NCBI RefSeq assembly: GCF_001542625.1
Contig: NZ_CP016279.1
Location: 3,844,001-3,908,000 of the forward strand
Direction of reading: 5' to 3'
Length of the DNA: 64,000 nt
Origin: Streptomyces griseochromogenes
GTDB taxonomy: Bacteria > Actinomycetota > Actinomycetes > Streptomycetales > Streptomycetaceae
Both the position numbers and the translations under genes were made by a program. Below the pieces are notes generated by a model. The model did no database searches. It was not told where the DNA came from and worked only from the letters and a program-made list of their open reading frames with translations. Below, in pieces: positions 53,313-61,571 of the stretch (positions within the stretch are counted from its first letter, which is position 1; each line of letters opens with the position of its first letter).

Positions 53313-53771
53313 ATGCGCTCGTACTCCTTCACCCTCAACGGCGAACCGGTCACCGTTCAGGCCCCCGCCGACATGCCCCTGCTGTGGGTCCTGCGCGACC
53401 TGCTCGGCGTCACCGGCCCCAAGTACGGCTGCGGCGTGGGCGTCTGCCGCGCCTGCACCAGCCACCTCGACGGAGCCGAGATCCAGCCCTGCACGGTCCC
53501 GCTCGCCGACTGCGCGAACCGCGCGGTCACCACCATCGAGGGCCTCGCCGACGGCGACACCCTGCACCCCGTCCAACAGGCCTGGCTGGACTGCGACGTG
53601 GCCCAGTGCGGCTTCTGCCAGCCGGGCCAGATCATGGCGGCCGCAGCCCTCCTCGAACGCACTCCCCACCCCACGGACGCCGACATCGACACCATCGAGA
53701 ACATCTGCCGCTGCGGCACCTACACCCGCATCCGGGAGGCGATCAAGAAGGCGGCGGAGAACGGGGGCTGA
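53313..53771 (+). CDS. 2Fe-2S subunit of the molybdenum hydroxylase
   Basis: 152 residues from ATG 53313. Two clusters are evident: the plant-ferredoxin-type Cys set in YGCGVGVCRACTSHLDG with C in IQPCTVPL, and the helical-domain set CGFCQPGQIM with CRCGTYTRI. This is the usual small subunit of xanthine-oxidase-type enzymes. It has no signal peptide of its own, so it is probably exported together with the Tat-signal-bearing large subunit. Confidence 0.93.
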   Translation: MRSYSFTLNGEPVTVQAPADMPLLWVLRDLLGVTGPKYGCGVGVCRACTSHLDGAEIQPCTVPLADCANRAVTTIEGLADGDTLHPVQQAWLDCDVAQCGFCQPGQIMAAAALLERTPHPTDADIDTIENICRCGTYTRIREAIKKAAENGG

Positions 53772-53803
53772 CCCCTGGCCGGTCCGGCCATCTCCGCGGC
53801 AGG

Positions 53804-55015
53804 TCACGCCGGGACACCTGGCCGCATCCCCAGGTGCCGCAGCAGCCCTGCCGAGGCGAGCAGGGCGACCAGGGCGCACACCCCCGTCCAGCCGAAGTGC
53901 CCGTAGGCGCGCGTGCCCAGCCAGGTCCCCGCGCCGCCCCCCAGGTAGGCGCACGTCATATAGGCGGTGTTGAGGCGGCTGCGGACGTCCGCGCCGAGGC
54001 CGTAGATCCGGACCTGGTTGGCGACCATGCCGGACTGCATGCCCACATCGAGCAGGAGCGTGCCCGCCACCAGCGCCACGAGACCGGACGCGCCGGCCGT
54101 CGAGCCGAGGGCCAGCACCCCCGCCGAGACCATGACCACGAGGAAGCAGACCAGGTTCACCCCGTCCGGACCCCGCCGGTCCACCTGGCGTCCCGCGTAC
54201 CGCGTGACGAGCATGGTCCCCGCGTTGACCAGCGCCAACAGCCCGACCGCGGCCGCGTCCAGGCCGTACACCGGGCCCGTGAGCAGCAGTGCGATGCCCG
54301 TCCACGCGGCGGAGAAGCCCGCGAAGACCGTCGCCTGGTAGAGGCACGAGCGGCGCAGGACCGGTTCCGTGCGCAGCAGGCGCAGCGGTTCGGCCAGCAG
54401 CCGGGGGTAGCCCTGCCGGGAGGGCGGGGCCGAGCGGGGGAGCGTGCGGGACAGGAGCAGCGCGACCGCGAGGGTGAGCAGGGCCGCCAGGACGTACGGC
54501 GCCCGCCAGCCGAGGCGCTCGCCCAGGGCACCGCCCGCCGTGCGGGAGAGCAGCATGCCCGCGATCGCCCCGCTCAGCAGCGTGCCGCCGGCCACGCCCC
54601 GGCGTTCCTCGGGGACCAGACCGGCCGCCAGCGGACCGGCGAGCGGGGCGATCACCGTCGCCGCTCCGACCAGGACACTCGCCCCGAGCAGCGCAGGCAG
54701 CGCGGGCGCCGCGGCCGCCGCGCACAGGCCGAGGCCGGTCAGCGTGAGCAGGGTGACCAGCAGCGGGCGGGGCGGGAACCGGTCGCCGAGCGGGACGAGC
54801 AGGAAGATGCCCGCCGCGTAGCCGAACTGGGTCGCGGTGACCACGCCGGCCGCCGCGCCGGGGGAGACCCCGAGGCCGGCCGCCGCGAGCGGGGCGACCG
54901 CCTGCGGGAAGTAGACGTTGCCGACCGCCACCGCGCAGGCCAGGGCCAGCAGGGGAATCAGCCGGGAGGATGCGGGGAGGGGCGCGGTACGCTGCCGGGC
55001 GTCGGTCAGGGACAT
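53804..55015 (-). CDS. MFS efflux transporter
   Basis: 403 residues from ATG 55015. Twelve hydrophobic segments and the motif LLVPLGDRFPPRPLL in the first cytoplasmic loop identify an MFS DHA1 exporter; it resembles transporters often annotated as arabinose-efflux-like. It is divergent from an ArsR-type regulator with a 56-base gap, so the pair is probably a regulated efflux system. The substrate is unknown. Confidence 0.87.
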   Translation of the reverse strand: MSLTDARQRTAPLPASSRLIPLLALACAVAVGNVYFPQAVAPLAAAGLGVSPGAAAGVVTATQFGYAAGIFLLVPLGDRFPPRPLLVTLLTLTGLGLCAAAAAPALPALLGASVLVGAATVIAPLAGPLAAGLVPEERRGVAGGTLLSGAIAGMLLSRTAGGALGERLGWRAPYVLAALLTLAVALLLSRTLPRSAPPSRQGYPRLLAEPLRLLRTEPVLRRSCLYQATVFAGFSAAWTGIALLLTGPVYGLDAAAVGLLALVNAGTMLVTRYAGRQVDRRGPDGVNLVCFLVVMVSAGVLALGSTAGASGLVALVAGTLLLDVGMQSGMVANQVRIYGLGADVRSRLNTAYMTCAYLGGGAGTWLGTRAYGHFGWTGVCALVALLASAGLLRHLGMRPGVPA

Positions 55016-55071
55016 GTGCCGAAGTCCACGGCACGCGCGGGCGGTTGCCAAAGGATGTAGGCCAGGGCTAC

Positions 55072-56049
55072 ATGATCAGCTTCGTGCTCGGTGTCGAGGA
55101 CCTCACGGACACCCGGTTCGCGATCTCCCCGCTGTGCGCGGTCATGGGCAGTCTGCGTGCTCTGCGCGCGCCCGCCCTCTACCCGCTGCACGTGCGGTGG
55201 CGCGCGTCCGTCCTGCGCACCCTCGACCCGGCCGACCTGCGGCTGCTGTCCGCCCTGGTGGGCGACACCCTGGCGCTGCCCGACTTCCTGTCGCCGCGGC
55301 CCACGGCGTTCGCGCCCGCGATCGAGGACGAGCTGGCCGTCGTACGGGCCACACCCGTGGAGGTCGTACGACGCGATCTGTACGCCGCCCACGCACCGAG
55401 GCCCCTCCCGGACGCCCTGCGGCAGGCCGCGGCCCCCGGTGACCCGGATGTCCTCGAACTGGTCGACCGGCTCTGCTCGTTGCTGCGCCGCTACTGGGAG
55501 TCCGCCCTGCTGCCGCACTGGCCGCGGATACGGCTCCTGCTGGAGGCCGACATCACGCACCGCGCCCGGCAGCTGGCCACGGGCGGTGCGCGGCTGCTCT
55601 TCGCCGAGCTGCATCCGAATCTGCGCTGGCGGGACGGCGTCCTGACGATCGACCGGATGATCGGCCACCACCGGGTCGACGGATCCGGGCGTGGTCTGCG
55701 CCTGGTCCCGTCCCTGTTCGCGCACAAGCCGGCACCCCCGATCAGCGCCGAGGAGCCCCCGATGCTGGACTATCCCGGCCGGGGGGCGGCCACGCTGTGG
55801 GAGCCGGAGCCCACACCCGATACCTCGGCGCTCGGCTCGCTGCTCGGCGCGCCCAGGACGACGGTCCTGCGCCTGCTGGCCGAGCCGCTCCCCACGGTCG
55901 AACTCGCCCGCCGTCTCGGCGTCACACCGAGCGCCGTCTCCCAGCACCTGCGGGTCCTGCACGCCACCGGCCTGGTGACCCGGGTCCGCGACGGACGCCG
56001 TGTGCTGTACCGGCGCAGCCCGCTGGGCGAACAGCTGGCGTCGGGCTGA
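55072..56049 (+). CDS. ArsR-family transcriptional regulator with long N-terminal domain
   Basis: 325 residues from ATG 55072. The C-terminal 80 residues form an ArsR winged helix (TTVLRLLAEPLPTVELARRLGVTPSAVSQHLRVLHATGLVTRVRDGRRVLYRRS). The N-terminal 240 residues (DUF5937-like, with VRWRASVLRTLDPADLRLLSALV) are helical and typical of the large Streptomyces ArsR type, perhaps a ligand-binding part. No metal-binding Cys motif is seen. No clear Shine-Dalgarno precedes the start, and the mRNA may have a short leader. It most likely controls the divergent MFS gene. Confidence 0.85.
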   Translation: MISFVLGVEDLTDTRFAISPLCAVMGSLRALRAPALYPLHVRWRASVLRTLDPADLRLLSALVGDTLALPDFLSPRPTAFAPAIEDELAVVRATPVEVVRRDLYAAHAPRPLPDALRQAAAPGDPDVLELVDRLCSLLRRYWESALLPHWPRIRLLLEADITHRARQLATGGARLLFAELHPNLRWRDGVLTIDRMIGHHRVDGSGRGLRLVPSLFAHKPAPPISAEEPPMLDYPGRGAATLWEPEPTPDTSALGSLLGAPRTTVLRLLAEPLPTVELARRLGVTPSAVSQHLRVLHATGLVTRVRDGRRVLYRRSPLGEQLASG

Positions 56050-56115
56050 CTTCGAGCGCGCTCCAGGATCTAGCGTCGGTGGTGTCGATGACGGTCCGCA
56101 CGGACGGAGACGGAC

Positions 56116-56997
56116 ATGCGCGTGGGCGTGCACATCAACCGGTTCGACGACCCCGGGGACGGGTCCGCGCCGGGCACCGAACTCGCCGCGGCGGGCGAAG
56201 CGGCCGAGGCGGCCGGAGTGAGCTGGCTGTCGGTGATGGACCACTACTTCCAGATGGAGTTCAACGGCGGCGCCGAGGCTCCCATGCTGGAGGCCTACAC
56301 GACCCTCGGCTTCCTCGCCGCCCGCACCTCCACCGTCCGGCTCGGCGCTCTGGTGACCGGGGTGACGTACCGTCGTCCGGGACTGCTCGCCAAGATCGCC
56401 ACGACACTCGACGTGCTGTCCGGCGGCCGGGCCACACTCGGTGTCGGGGCCGCCTGGTACGACCGCGAGCACCACGGACTCGGCGTGCCCTACCCGCCGC
56501 TCGCCGAGCGCTTCGAGCGCCTGGAGGAGACGCTGCGGATCTGCCTGCAGATGTGGGACCCGCGCGACAACGGTCCCTTCGAGGGCCGGCACTACCGACT
56601 CGCCGAGACGCTGTGCGTGCCGGCTCCGGTGAGCGAGCCGCACCCCGAGATCATGATCGGCGGCGGGGGAGAGAAGAAGACACTGCGCCTGGTGGCGCGG
56701 TATGCCGACGCGTGCAACCTCATCCCCGCCTCTCCCGAGGAGCTGCGGCACAAGCTCGATGTGCTGCGCGGCCACTGCGATGCGGTGGGCCGGGACTACG
56801 ACACGATCCGCAAGACCTTCGTGTACACGGGCGAGCACGCCACCGCGGGCGACCTCGACGCCTTCCTGCGCGACATCGAGGGCTACGCCGAGCTGGGCAT
56901 CGACACGGTCGTCCTCGGACCGCGCCTCGGCGCGACCTCCCGGTGGATCGAGCGGTTCGCGGCCCCGGCGGTGGAGCGGCTGGCCGGGCTCGACTGA
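56116..56997 (+). CDS. LLM-class F420-dependent oxidoreductase (TIGR03560-like)
   Basis: 293 residues. ATG 56116 gives MRVGVHINRFDDPGDG, the usual start of this group. Motifs WLSVMDHYFQMEF, STVRLGALVTGVTYRRPGLLAKIATTLDVLSGGR, LGVGAAWYDREHHGLG and IMIGGGGEKKTLRLVARYAD fit coenzyme-F420-dependent LLM oxidoreductases. The substrate is unknown. A strong hairpin follows, shared with the convergent FMN reductase gene. Confidence 0.88.
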   Translation: MRVGVHINRFDDPGDGSAPGTELAAAGEAAEAAGVSWLSVMDHYFQMEFNGGAEAPMLEAYTTLGFLAARTSTVRLGALVTGVTYRRPGLLAKIATTLDVLSGGRATLGVGAAWYDREHHGLGVPYPPLAERFERLEETLRICLQMWDPRDNGPFEGRHYRLAETLCVPAPVSEPHPEIMIGGGGEKKTLRLVARYADACNLIPASPEELRHKLDVLRGHCDAVGRDYDTIRKTFVYTGEHATAGDLDAFLRDIEGYAELGIDTVVLGPRLGATSRWIERFAAPAVERLAGLD

Positions 56998-57016
56998 GCC
57001 GCACGGGGACGCACGA

Positions 57017-57040
57017 GGGGCCGGAGCGGACTCCGGCCCC
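57017..57040. terminator. Bidirectional terminator between convergent genes
   Basis: A perfect 10-bp stem (GGGGCCGGAG / CTCCGGCCCC) with a 4-base CGGA loop, 20 bases after the LLM oxidoreductase stop and 18 bases before the FMN reductase stop on the other strand. Confidence 0.85.
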
Positions 57041-57057
57041 TGTTCGGCGCGTACGGC

Positions 57058-57621
57058 TCAGGCGGCCGCGGTCTCGCCCACGTTGCCGTGCAGACGGGCC
57101 ACGACCTCGGTCAGCTGCGCGGCGACCTCGGCGTCGTCGGCCGGGTGGGTGTCGGCGAAGCGGGTCACGGAGCCGGGGATGGACAGCTTGATGTCCTCGA
57201 TCACCTTGCCGCCCGCGATGCCCACGGCCTTGCGGGCCTCGTCCTGCGCCCACACGCCGCCGTACTGGCCGAAGGCGGTGCCGACCACGGCGACGGGCTT
57301 GCCGCCGAAGGCGCCGGCGCCGTACGGGCGCGACAGCCAGTCGATCGCGTTCTTCAGGACGGCCGGGATGGTGCCGTTGTACTCGGGGGAGAAGAGCAGG
57401 AACGCGTCGGCGTCCCCGGCGGCCTCACGCAGGCTGACGGCAGCGGCCGGGACACTGCCCTCGACGTCGATGTCCTCGTTGTAGAAGGGGATCTCGGCCA
57501 GGCCCTCGAAGAGCACGACCTCGGCGCCCTCGGGCGCGAGCTTCACGGCGGCCTCGGCGAGCTGGCGGTTGTGCGAACCGGCGCGAAGGCTGCCGACGAG
57601 CGCGAGGATGCGAACAGACAT
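57058..57621 (-). CDS. NADPH-dependent FMN reductase
   Basis: 187 residues from ATG 57621 (MSVRILALVGSLRAGSHNRQLAEAA). The flavodoxin-like FMN-binding loops GSLRAGSHNR and LFSPEYNGTIPAVLKNAIDWLSRP are intact, and it is close to chromate/quinone reductases of the SsuE/ChrR group. It is divergent from a TetR regulator; two matching operators lie between them. A role in detoxifying quinones, or in supplying reduced flavin to the nearby monooxygenases, is possible. Confidence 0.9.
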   Translation of the reverse strand: MSVRILALVGSLRAGSHNRQLAEAAVKLAPEGAEVVLFEGLAEIPFYNEDIDVEGSVPAAAVSLREAAGDADAFLLFSPEYNGTIPAVLKNAIDWLSRPYGAGAFGGKPVAVVGTAFGQYGGVWAQDEARKAVGIAGGKVIEDIKLSIPGSVTRFADTHPADDAEVAAQLTEVVARLHGNVGETAAA

Positions 57622-57658
57622 GACTACTCCAAGGGGCTGAAACATCGCCGTCACGATC

Positions 57659-57672
57659 CGGACCAAGGTCCG
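57659..57672. promoter_or_regulatory. TetR-type operator, copy 1
   Basis: Palindrome CGGACC-AA-GGTCCG, 38 bases upstream of the FMN reductase start. It shares the GGACC-NN-GGTCC core with the second site 25 bases away, between the divergent reductase and TetR genes. Confidence 0.6.
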
Positions 57673-57695
57673 TTTAAGTTTGTATCAGGCTAACC

Positions 57696-57707
57696 GGACC
57701 GCGGTCC
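57696..57707. promoter_or_regulatory. TetR-type operator, copy 2
   Basis: Perfect palindrome GGACC-GC-GGTCC, 31 bases upstream of the TetR start. Two copies of the same core in a 118-base divergent gap strongly suggest that they are the binding sites of the adjacent TetR protein. Confidence 0.6.
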
Positions 57708-57738
57708 AGTTTTCTTCCCGATGCTTTACGCTGTCTTC

Positions 57739-58425
57739 ATGTCCAGCGCCCCACCGCCCTTCCCGAAGCCTCAGGAGCCCTTCGACGCGCCTCAGTTGCT
57801 CCAGGTCGAGCAGCCCCCCGATCCGTGCCTGCGCGCCGACGCCGCTCGTAACCGGGCCCGGCTGCTGGAGGCCGCCGCCCGGCTGATCGCCGAGCACGGG
57901 GTGGCCGCGGTGACGATGGAGGCGGTGGCCGCGGCGGCCCAGGTGGGCAAGGGGACGGTGTTCCGCCGCTTCGGCGACCGCACCGGGCTGCTGAGGGCCC
58001 TGCTCGACCACTCGGACCGGCAGCTGCAGGCCGACTTCATGGGCGGCCCGCCGCCGCTCGGTCCCGGGGCGCCGCCCGTCGACCGGCTGAGGGCGTTCGG
58101 CGTGGCGGTGCTCTACCGTTCGGCCGAGCGGCTGGATCTGCTGATGGCCGCCCAGCCGGAGCCGACCCGCCGCTTCTCCCACCCCGCGGTCCTGGCCCTG
58201 CGCACGCATGTTCTGGTGCTGCTGCGGCAGATCCTGCCGGACGCCGACTGCGACCTCCTGGCCCAGACGCTGATGGCGTATCTCGACCCCGCGCTGATCC
58301 ACCATCTGACCCGGCAGTGCGGGATGCCGATGGAGCGGCTGGAGGCCGGCTGGATCGACCTGGTCGCCCGGGTGACGGCCACGGAGCCGCCCGACCGGGC
58401 TCCGCTCAGCCCTCGCCGCCGGTGA
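57739..58425 (+). CDS. TetR-family transcriptional regulator (FMN reductase-linked)
   Basis: 228 residues from ATG 57739; an earlier ATG at 57721 is possible. The N-terminal DNA-binding part reads AARNRARLLEAAARLIAEHGVAAVTMEAVAAAAQVGKGTVFRRFGDRTGLLRALL, a standard TetR helix-turn-helix after a 40-residue Pro-rich leader. The C-terminal ligand domain is TetR-like without a named subfamily. Divergent placement and the twin operators point to repression of the FMN reductase gene and of itself. Its 3' end overlaps the convergent monooxygenase by 20 bases. Confidence 0.88.
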   Translation: MSSAPPPFPKPQEPFDAPQLLQVEQPPDPCLRADAARNRARLLEAAARLIAEHGVAAVTMEAVAAAAQVGKGTVFRRFGDRTGLLRALLDHSDRQLQADFMGGPPPLGPGAPPVDRLRAFGVAVLYRSAERLDLLMAAQPEPTRRFSHPAVLALRTHVLVLLRQILPDADCDLLAQTLMAYLDPALIHHLTRQCGMPMERLEAGWIDLVARVTATEPPDRAPLSPRRR

Positions 58426-59560
58426 ACATGTCGACCAGTCCCTGCGGCGCGTCGGCCCGGAACAGCAGCGCGGCGTTGCGCGCGGACTCCTCCGCCGACA
58501 TCTCGCTGCGCGGGAACAGCTTCTCCTCGTAGGCGGCCAGCGCGGCCTCGGTGTCCCCGGGACGCGCGGCCAGCGCCAGGCCCAGTTCGGCCCCGTCGAG
58601 CAGCGCGAGGTTCGCGCCCTCGCCCGCGAACGGCGACATCAGGTGCGCGGCGTCGCCGAGCAGGGTGACCCCGGGGACCCGGTCCCAGCGGTGCCCGACC
58701 GGCAGGGCGTGGATCCGCCGCGGCACCAGCGCGCCGTCCGCGTCCGCGATCAGTGCCTTCAGGCTCTCGTCCCAGCCGTCGAACTCCTTCAGCACGGCCG
58801 TCCTGGCCGCCTCGGTGTCGGTGAAGTCGATGCCGTCCAGCCAGTCCTTCGGCGCCTGCACGGCGGCGTAGACGTGCAGGCTGCCGTCGCTCTCGCGGTG
58901 CGCGAGGAAGCCCCGGCCCGCGCCCAGCGCGAACAGCATCCCGGCGCCGACCACCCGGGCGCTCGCCGGGTGGCGCCGGTCGGCCTCCAGCAGATCCGCC
59001 TCGACGAACGACACACCGCTGTAGGCCGGCTCGGCGCGGGAGAGCAGGGGGCGGATGCGCGACCAGGCCCCGTCGGCGCCCACCAGCAGGCCGGTGGTGA
59101 ACGCGCCGCCGTCCGCGAGCGTCACCTCGTGCCGGCCGTCGCCGAGCGGGCGCGCGCCGGTCACCTTCGCACCCCAGCGGACGGTGTCCTGCGGCAGGGA
59201 GCCGAGCAGCAGGTCACGCAGGTCGCCGCGGTCGATCTCGGGACGGCCGCCGGTGCCGTCGTCGCCCTCCTCCAGGCGGACGGCGCCGTCCCGGCCGAGG
59301 ACCCGCAGGGCCTGGCCCCCGGCGTGGACCCGGGCCAGGAACTCCTCGTGCAGCCCGGCCGCGCGCAGCGCCACCTGGCCGGAGTCGTCGTGGATGTCGA
59401 GCATGCCGCCCTGCGTGCGCACGGCCGGCGAGGCGTCCAGGTCGAAGACGGCCGCCTCGATGCCGTGCACATGCAGCACCCGGGCGAGCGTCAGCCCGCC
59501 GAGTCCGGCGCCGACGACGGCGACGGGGTGGTGGGGGAGTGCGGTGGAAGGGGTGCTCAT
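58406..59560 (-). CDS. FAD-dependent monooxygenase, TetX-like
   Basis: 384 residues from ATG 59560 behind AGGAGG. The FAD-binding start is VAVVGAGLGGLTLARVLHVHG. The segment GGMLDIHDDSGQVALRAAGL, PEIDRGDLRDLLLGSL and the GDAAHLMSPFAGEGANLALLDG motif match the tetracycline-destroying TetX group closely in pattern, more so than other class A hydroxylases. TetX-type enzymes hydroxylate and inactivate tetracyclines; the natural substrate here is not known. It is followed on the same strand, upstream, by a TetR regulator gene 22 bases away, so the two form a unit controlled by the 42-bp palindrome. Confidence 0.88.
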   Translation of the reverse strand: MSTPSTALPHHPVAVVGAGLGGLTLARVLHVHGIEAAVFDLDASPAVRTQGGMLDIHDDSGQVALRAAGLHEEFLARVHAGGQALRVLGRDGAVRLEEGDDGTGGRPEIDRGDLRDLLLGSLPQDTVRWGAKVTGARPLGDGRHEVTLADGGAFTTGLLVGADGAWSRIRPLLSRAEPAYSGVSFVEADLLEADRRHPASARVVGAGMLFALGAGRGFLAHRESDGSLHVYAAVQAPKDWLDGIDFTDTEAARTAVLKEFDGWDESLKALIADADGALVPRRIHALPVGHRWDRVPGVTLLGDAAHLMSPFAGEGANLALLDGAELGLALAARPGDTEAALAAYEEKLFPRSEMSAEESARNAALLFRADAPQGLVDMFTGGEG

Positions 59561-59582
59561 GGTGGCCTCCTGAAGAGGGGTG

Positions 59583-60245
59583 TCAGTCGGGTACGGCGGT
59601 CCGTTCGACGCCGTTCAGCAGCGCCTGGAAGGCCCAGGACAGCCGGGCCTCGGGGGTGCCCGACAGCAGGGCGCCGGCGCTCGCGGCGATGTGCGGGTGG
59701 GTGTCCTCGGACGCCTCGTGCAGGGCGCGGTGCAGCGCCTGCCAGTCGGCCTGGGACTCCTCCCCGGCGTGTTCGGCGGCGGTCGCGGTGGCGTGCTGGA
59801 GCAGCAGGTCGACACCCCAGGCCGCCCGCTCGCGCGGCACGCCGCCCTCGTCGAGCAGGGCGAGCAGCGTCTCGATGAGGTTCAGGTAGTGCGGGCCGCT
59901 CGGCCGGGCGGTCAGTGCCGAGCGGGCGAGGCTCGGATGCTCCAGGAGCATCCGGGTGTAGGTGGTGAGCACCTGCTCCAGCCGCTCCCGCCAGGTGCCG
60001 CCCGCGGGGGCGGGCCCGACGGTGCCGAGCAGCTCGTCCAGGACGGCCGCGTGCAGTTCGTCGGTGTTGCGGACGTAGACGTACAGCGAGGCCGGGCCCG
60101 TCTCGAGCTCCTGGGCCAGCCGCCGCATGGTCACCTTCCGCAGCCCTTCGGCGCGCAGGATCGCCACGGCCGCGGCGACGATGCCCTCCCGGGTGAGTGC
60201 GGGCTTGGCGGGGCGTTCGCGGCGGGAACCGGGGGTCGCTGTCAT
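59583..60245 (-). CDS. TetR-family regulator with tetracycline-repressor-type C-terminal domain
   Basis: 220 residues from ATG 60245. The helix-turn-helix is LTREGIVAAAVAILRAEGLRKVTMRRLAQELETGPASLYVYVRNTDEL. The C-terminal half (YTRMLLEHPSLARSALTARPSGPHYLNLIETLLALL) resembles the TetR_C ligand domain of the tetracycline repressor. It is the first gene of a two-gene unit with the TetX-like monooxygenase. A large nested palindrome begins 14 bases upstream of the start and is its likely operator. Confidence 0.9.
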   Translation of the reverse strand: MTATPGSRRERPAKPALTREGIVAAAVAILRAEGLRKVTMRRLAQELETGPASLYVYVRNTDELHAAVLDELLGTVGPAPAGGTWRERLEQVLTTYTRMLLEHPSLARSALTARPSGPHYLNLIETLLALLDEGGVPRERAAWGVDLLLQHATATAAEHAGEESQADWQALHRALHEASEDTHPHIAASAGALLSGTPEARLSWAFQALLNGVERTAVPD

Positions 60246-60258
60246 GGCTCGACGATAG

Positions 60259-60300
60259 CGAACATGTTCGCTACGAACAAGTTCGTAGCGAACATGTTCG
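60259..60300. promoter_or_regulatory. 42-bp nested palindrome, likely TetR operator array
   Basis: Two CGAACATGTTCG units (60259-60270 and 60289-60300) flank a middle ACGAACAAGTTCGT. The whole 42 bases read the same on both strands except for the central AA pair, and each unit is itself palindromic. It lies immediately upstream of the tetR-type gene and about 90-130 bases upstream of the divergent LacI gene, so it may control both directions. Confidence 0.8.
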
Positions 60301-60388
60301 TGTCGCTCGCGGACGTTTTGGTTCAGCCGTGAATGACGTTCCCCCGCCCGCCCCCGGCTCCGGCGTCTCTGCCAAGATGCGGTCTGTC

Positions 60389-61423
60389 ATGGTGCAGATA
60401 CCGAACACGTCCCCGTCCGCTGCGCCCGCTGTGCGTTCCGTGCCCACGAGTGCCGATGTGGCCCGGTTGGCCGGCGTCTCGCGTGCGACCGTCTCCTACG
60501 TCCTCAACAACACCAGCGCCGTACGGATCAGTGAGCCGACGCGCCGCCGGGTCCGCGAAGCCGCGCGGGAACTGGGGTACGTGCCCCACGCGGCCGCCCG
60601 CAGCCTGCGCGCCGGGCACAGCCGGATGGTCCTGATGCCCGCCCCGGAGTTCCCGGTGGGCCCCCTCTACAGCGGCTTCCTCGACGAACTCCAGTCGGCC
60701 CTCGGTCATCTCGACTACACGGTCGTGCAGTACGGCGCGGTCGGCCTCCAGGGCGACGAAGCCGCCCGCGCCTGGGCCGAGTTGCGACCCGTCGCCGTTC
60801 TGGTGCCCGGAACGGGTCTCGGCCCGCAGGGTGTCGCGGTCCTCAAGCGCGCCGGGGCCCGGGCCGTGGTGACCCTCGGTCCCGAGCGCGTCGACGGCGC
60901 GCACGCCCTGCTGACGGACCACGGCGCCGTCGGCCACTGTGCCGCGGCCCACCTCCGGGCCCGCGGCCGGCGCCGTATCGGCGTGGTCGTCCCCGAGGGG
61001 CCGGGTCTGGAGGCGTTCTCCCGGCCCCGGCTCGCGGGCGTGCGCCAGGCCCTGCGCGGCGCCGAGGCCTCCGTGACCGAGCTGCCGCTCGCGTACACGG
61101 AGCAGGCCGCCGCCGAACTCGCCGCCCGCTGGCCCGAGTTGGGACTCGATGCGGTGTTCGCCTACAACGACGAGTACGCGATGCTGCTGATGCGCGCCCT
61201 GCAGGACGAGGGTGTGAGCATCCCCCGGGACGTGGCTCTCGTCGGCGCCGACGACCTGATGCTCGGCCGGCTGCTGCGGCCCCGGCTCAGCACCGTCCAC
61301 ATCGAGCTGCCCTCCGGCCGCGATCTCGCGGAACTGGTCGACCGTGCGGTGCGGGACCCCGGTGATGAGCCCGAAGTGCGCAAGGTGCTGGGCGCGTCAC
61401 TCGTCCAGCGCGACTCCAGCTGA
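60389..61423 (+). CDS. LacI-family transcriptional regulator
   Basis: 344 residues from ATG 60389; ATG 60377 would add four residues. The helix-turn-helix is TSADVARLAGVSRATVSYVLNNTSAVRISEPTRRRVREAARELGYVP, followed by a periplasmic-binding-like effector domain with RSLRAGHSRMVLM and VALVGADDLMLGRLLRPRLSTVHIE. The gene is divergent from the tetR-type gene and near no obvious sugar operon; an aldehyde dehydrogenase gene follows 148 bases downstream. The effector is unknown. Confidence 0.88.
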   Translation: MVQIPNTSPSAAPAVRSVPTSADVARLAGVSRATVSYVLNNTSAVRISEPTRRRVREAARELGYVPHAAARSLRAGHSRMVLMPAPEFPVGPLYSGFLDELQSALGHLDYTVVQYGAVGLQGDEAARAWAELRPVAVLVPGTGLGPQGVAVLKRAGARAVVTLGPERVDGAHALLTDHGAVGHCAAAHLRARGRRRIGVVVPEGPGLEAFSRPRLAGVRQALRGAEASVTELPLAYTEQAAAELAARWPELGLDAVFAYNDEYAMLLMRALQDEGVSIPRDVALVGADDLMLGRLLRPRLSTVHIELPSGRDLAELVDRAVRDPGDEPEVRKVLGASLVQRDSS

Positions 61424-61478
61424 AGCGGCGTCCTGCGGCGGTTAGGGTTCCGGAGGGCGCCCCCGCGATGTAGTTTCG

Positions 61479-61496
61479 CGCTCAACAAAATGAGCG
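61479..61496. promoter_or_regulatory. Operator-like inverted repeat upstream of the aldehyde dehydrogenase gene
   Basis: CGCTCA-ACAAAA-TGAGCG lies about 75 bases upstream of the aldehyde dehydrogenase start, in the AT-rich part of the gap. The 6-bp arms are perfect. It is a candidate site for a substrate-responsive regulator. Confidence 0.45.
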
Positions 61497-61571
61497 TGAC
61501 CCGCGTCCCGCGTCCTCGGACAGGGCCCGCGCGCCGAGCCGTACCGCCCGGCGACCGATCGGAGAGCCGAC

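Noticed and set aside
50682..53771. A 1029-residue plus-strand frame running through the molybdenum hydroxylase genes
   Set aside because: It is out of frame with two recognisable proteins (Tat-signal hydroxylase and 2Fe-2S subunit) and has Arg/Pro/Gly-rich shadow composition.
60259..60300. SOS/LexA box reading of the CGAACATGTTCG units
   Set aside because: The actinobacterial SOS box needs four bases between GAAC and GTTC; here there are only two. The neighbouring TetR gene is the simpler explanation.
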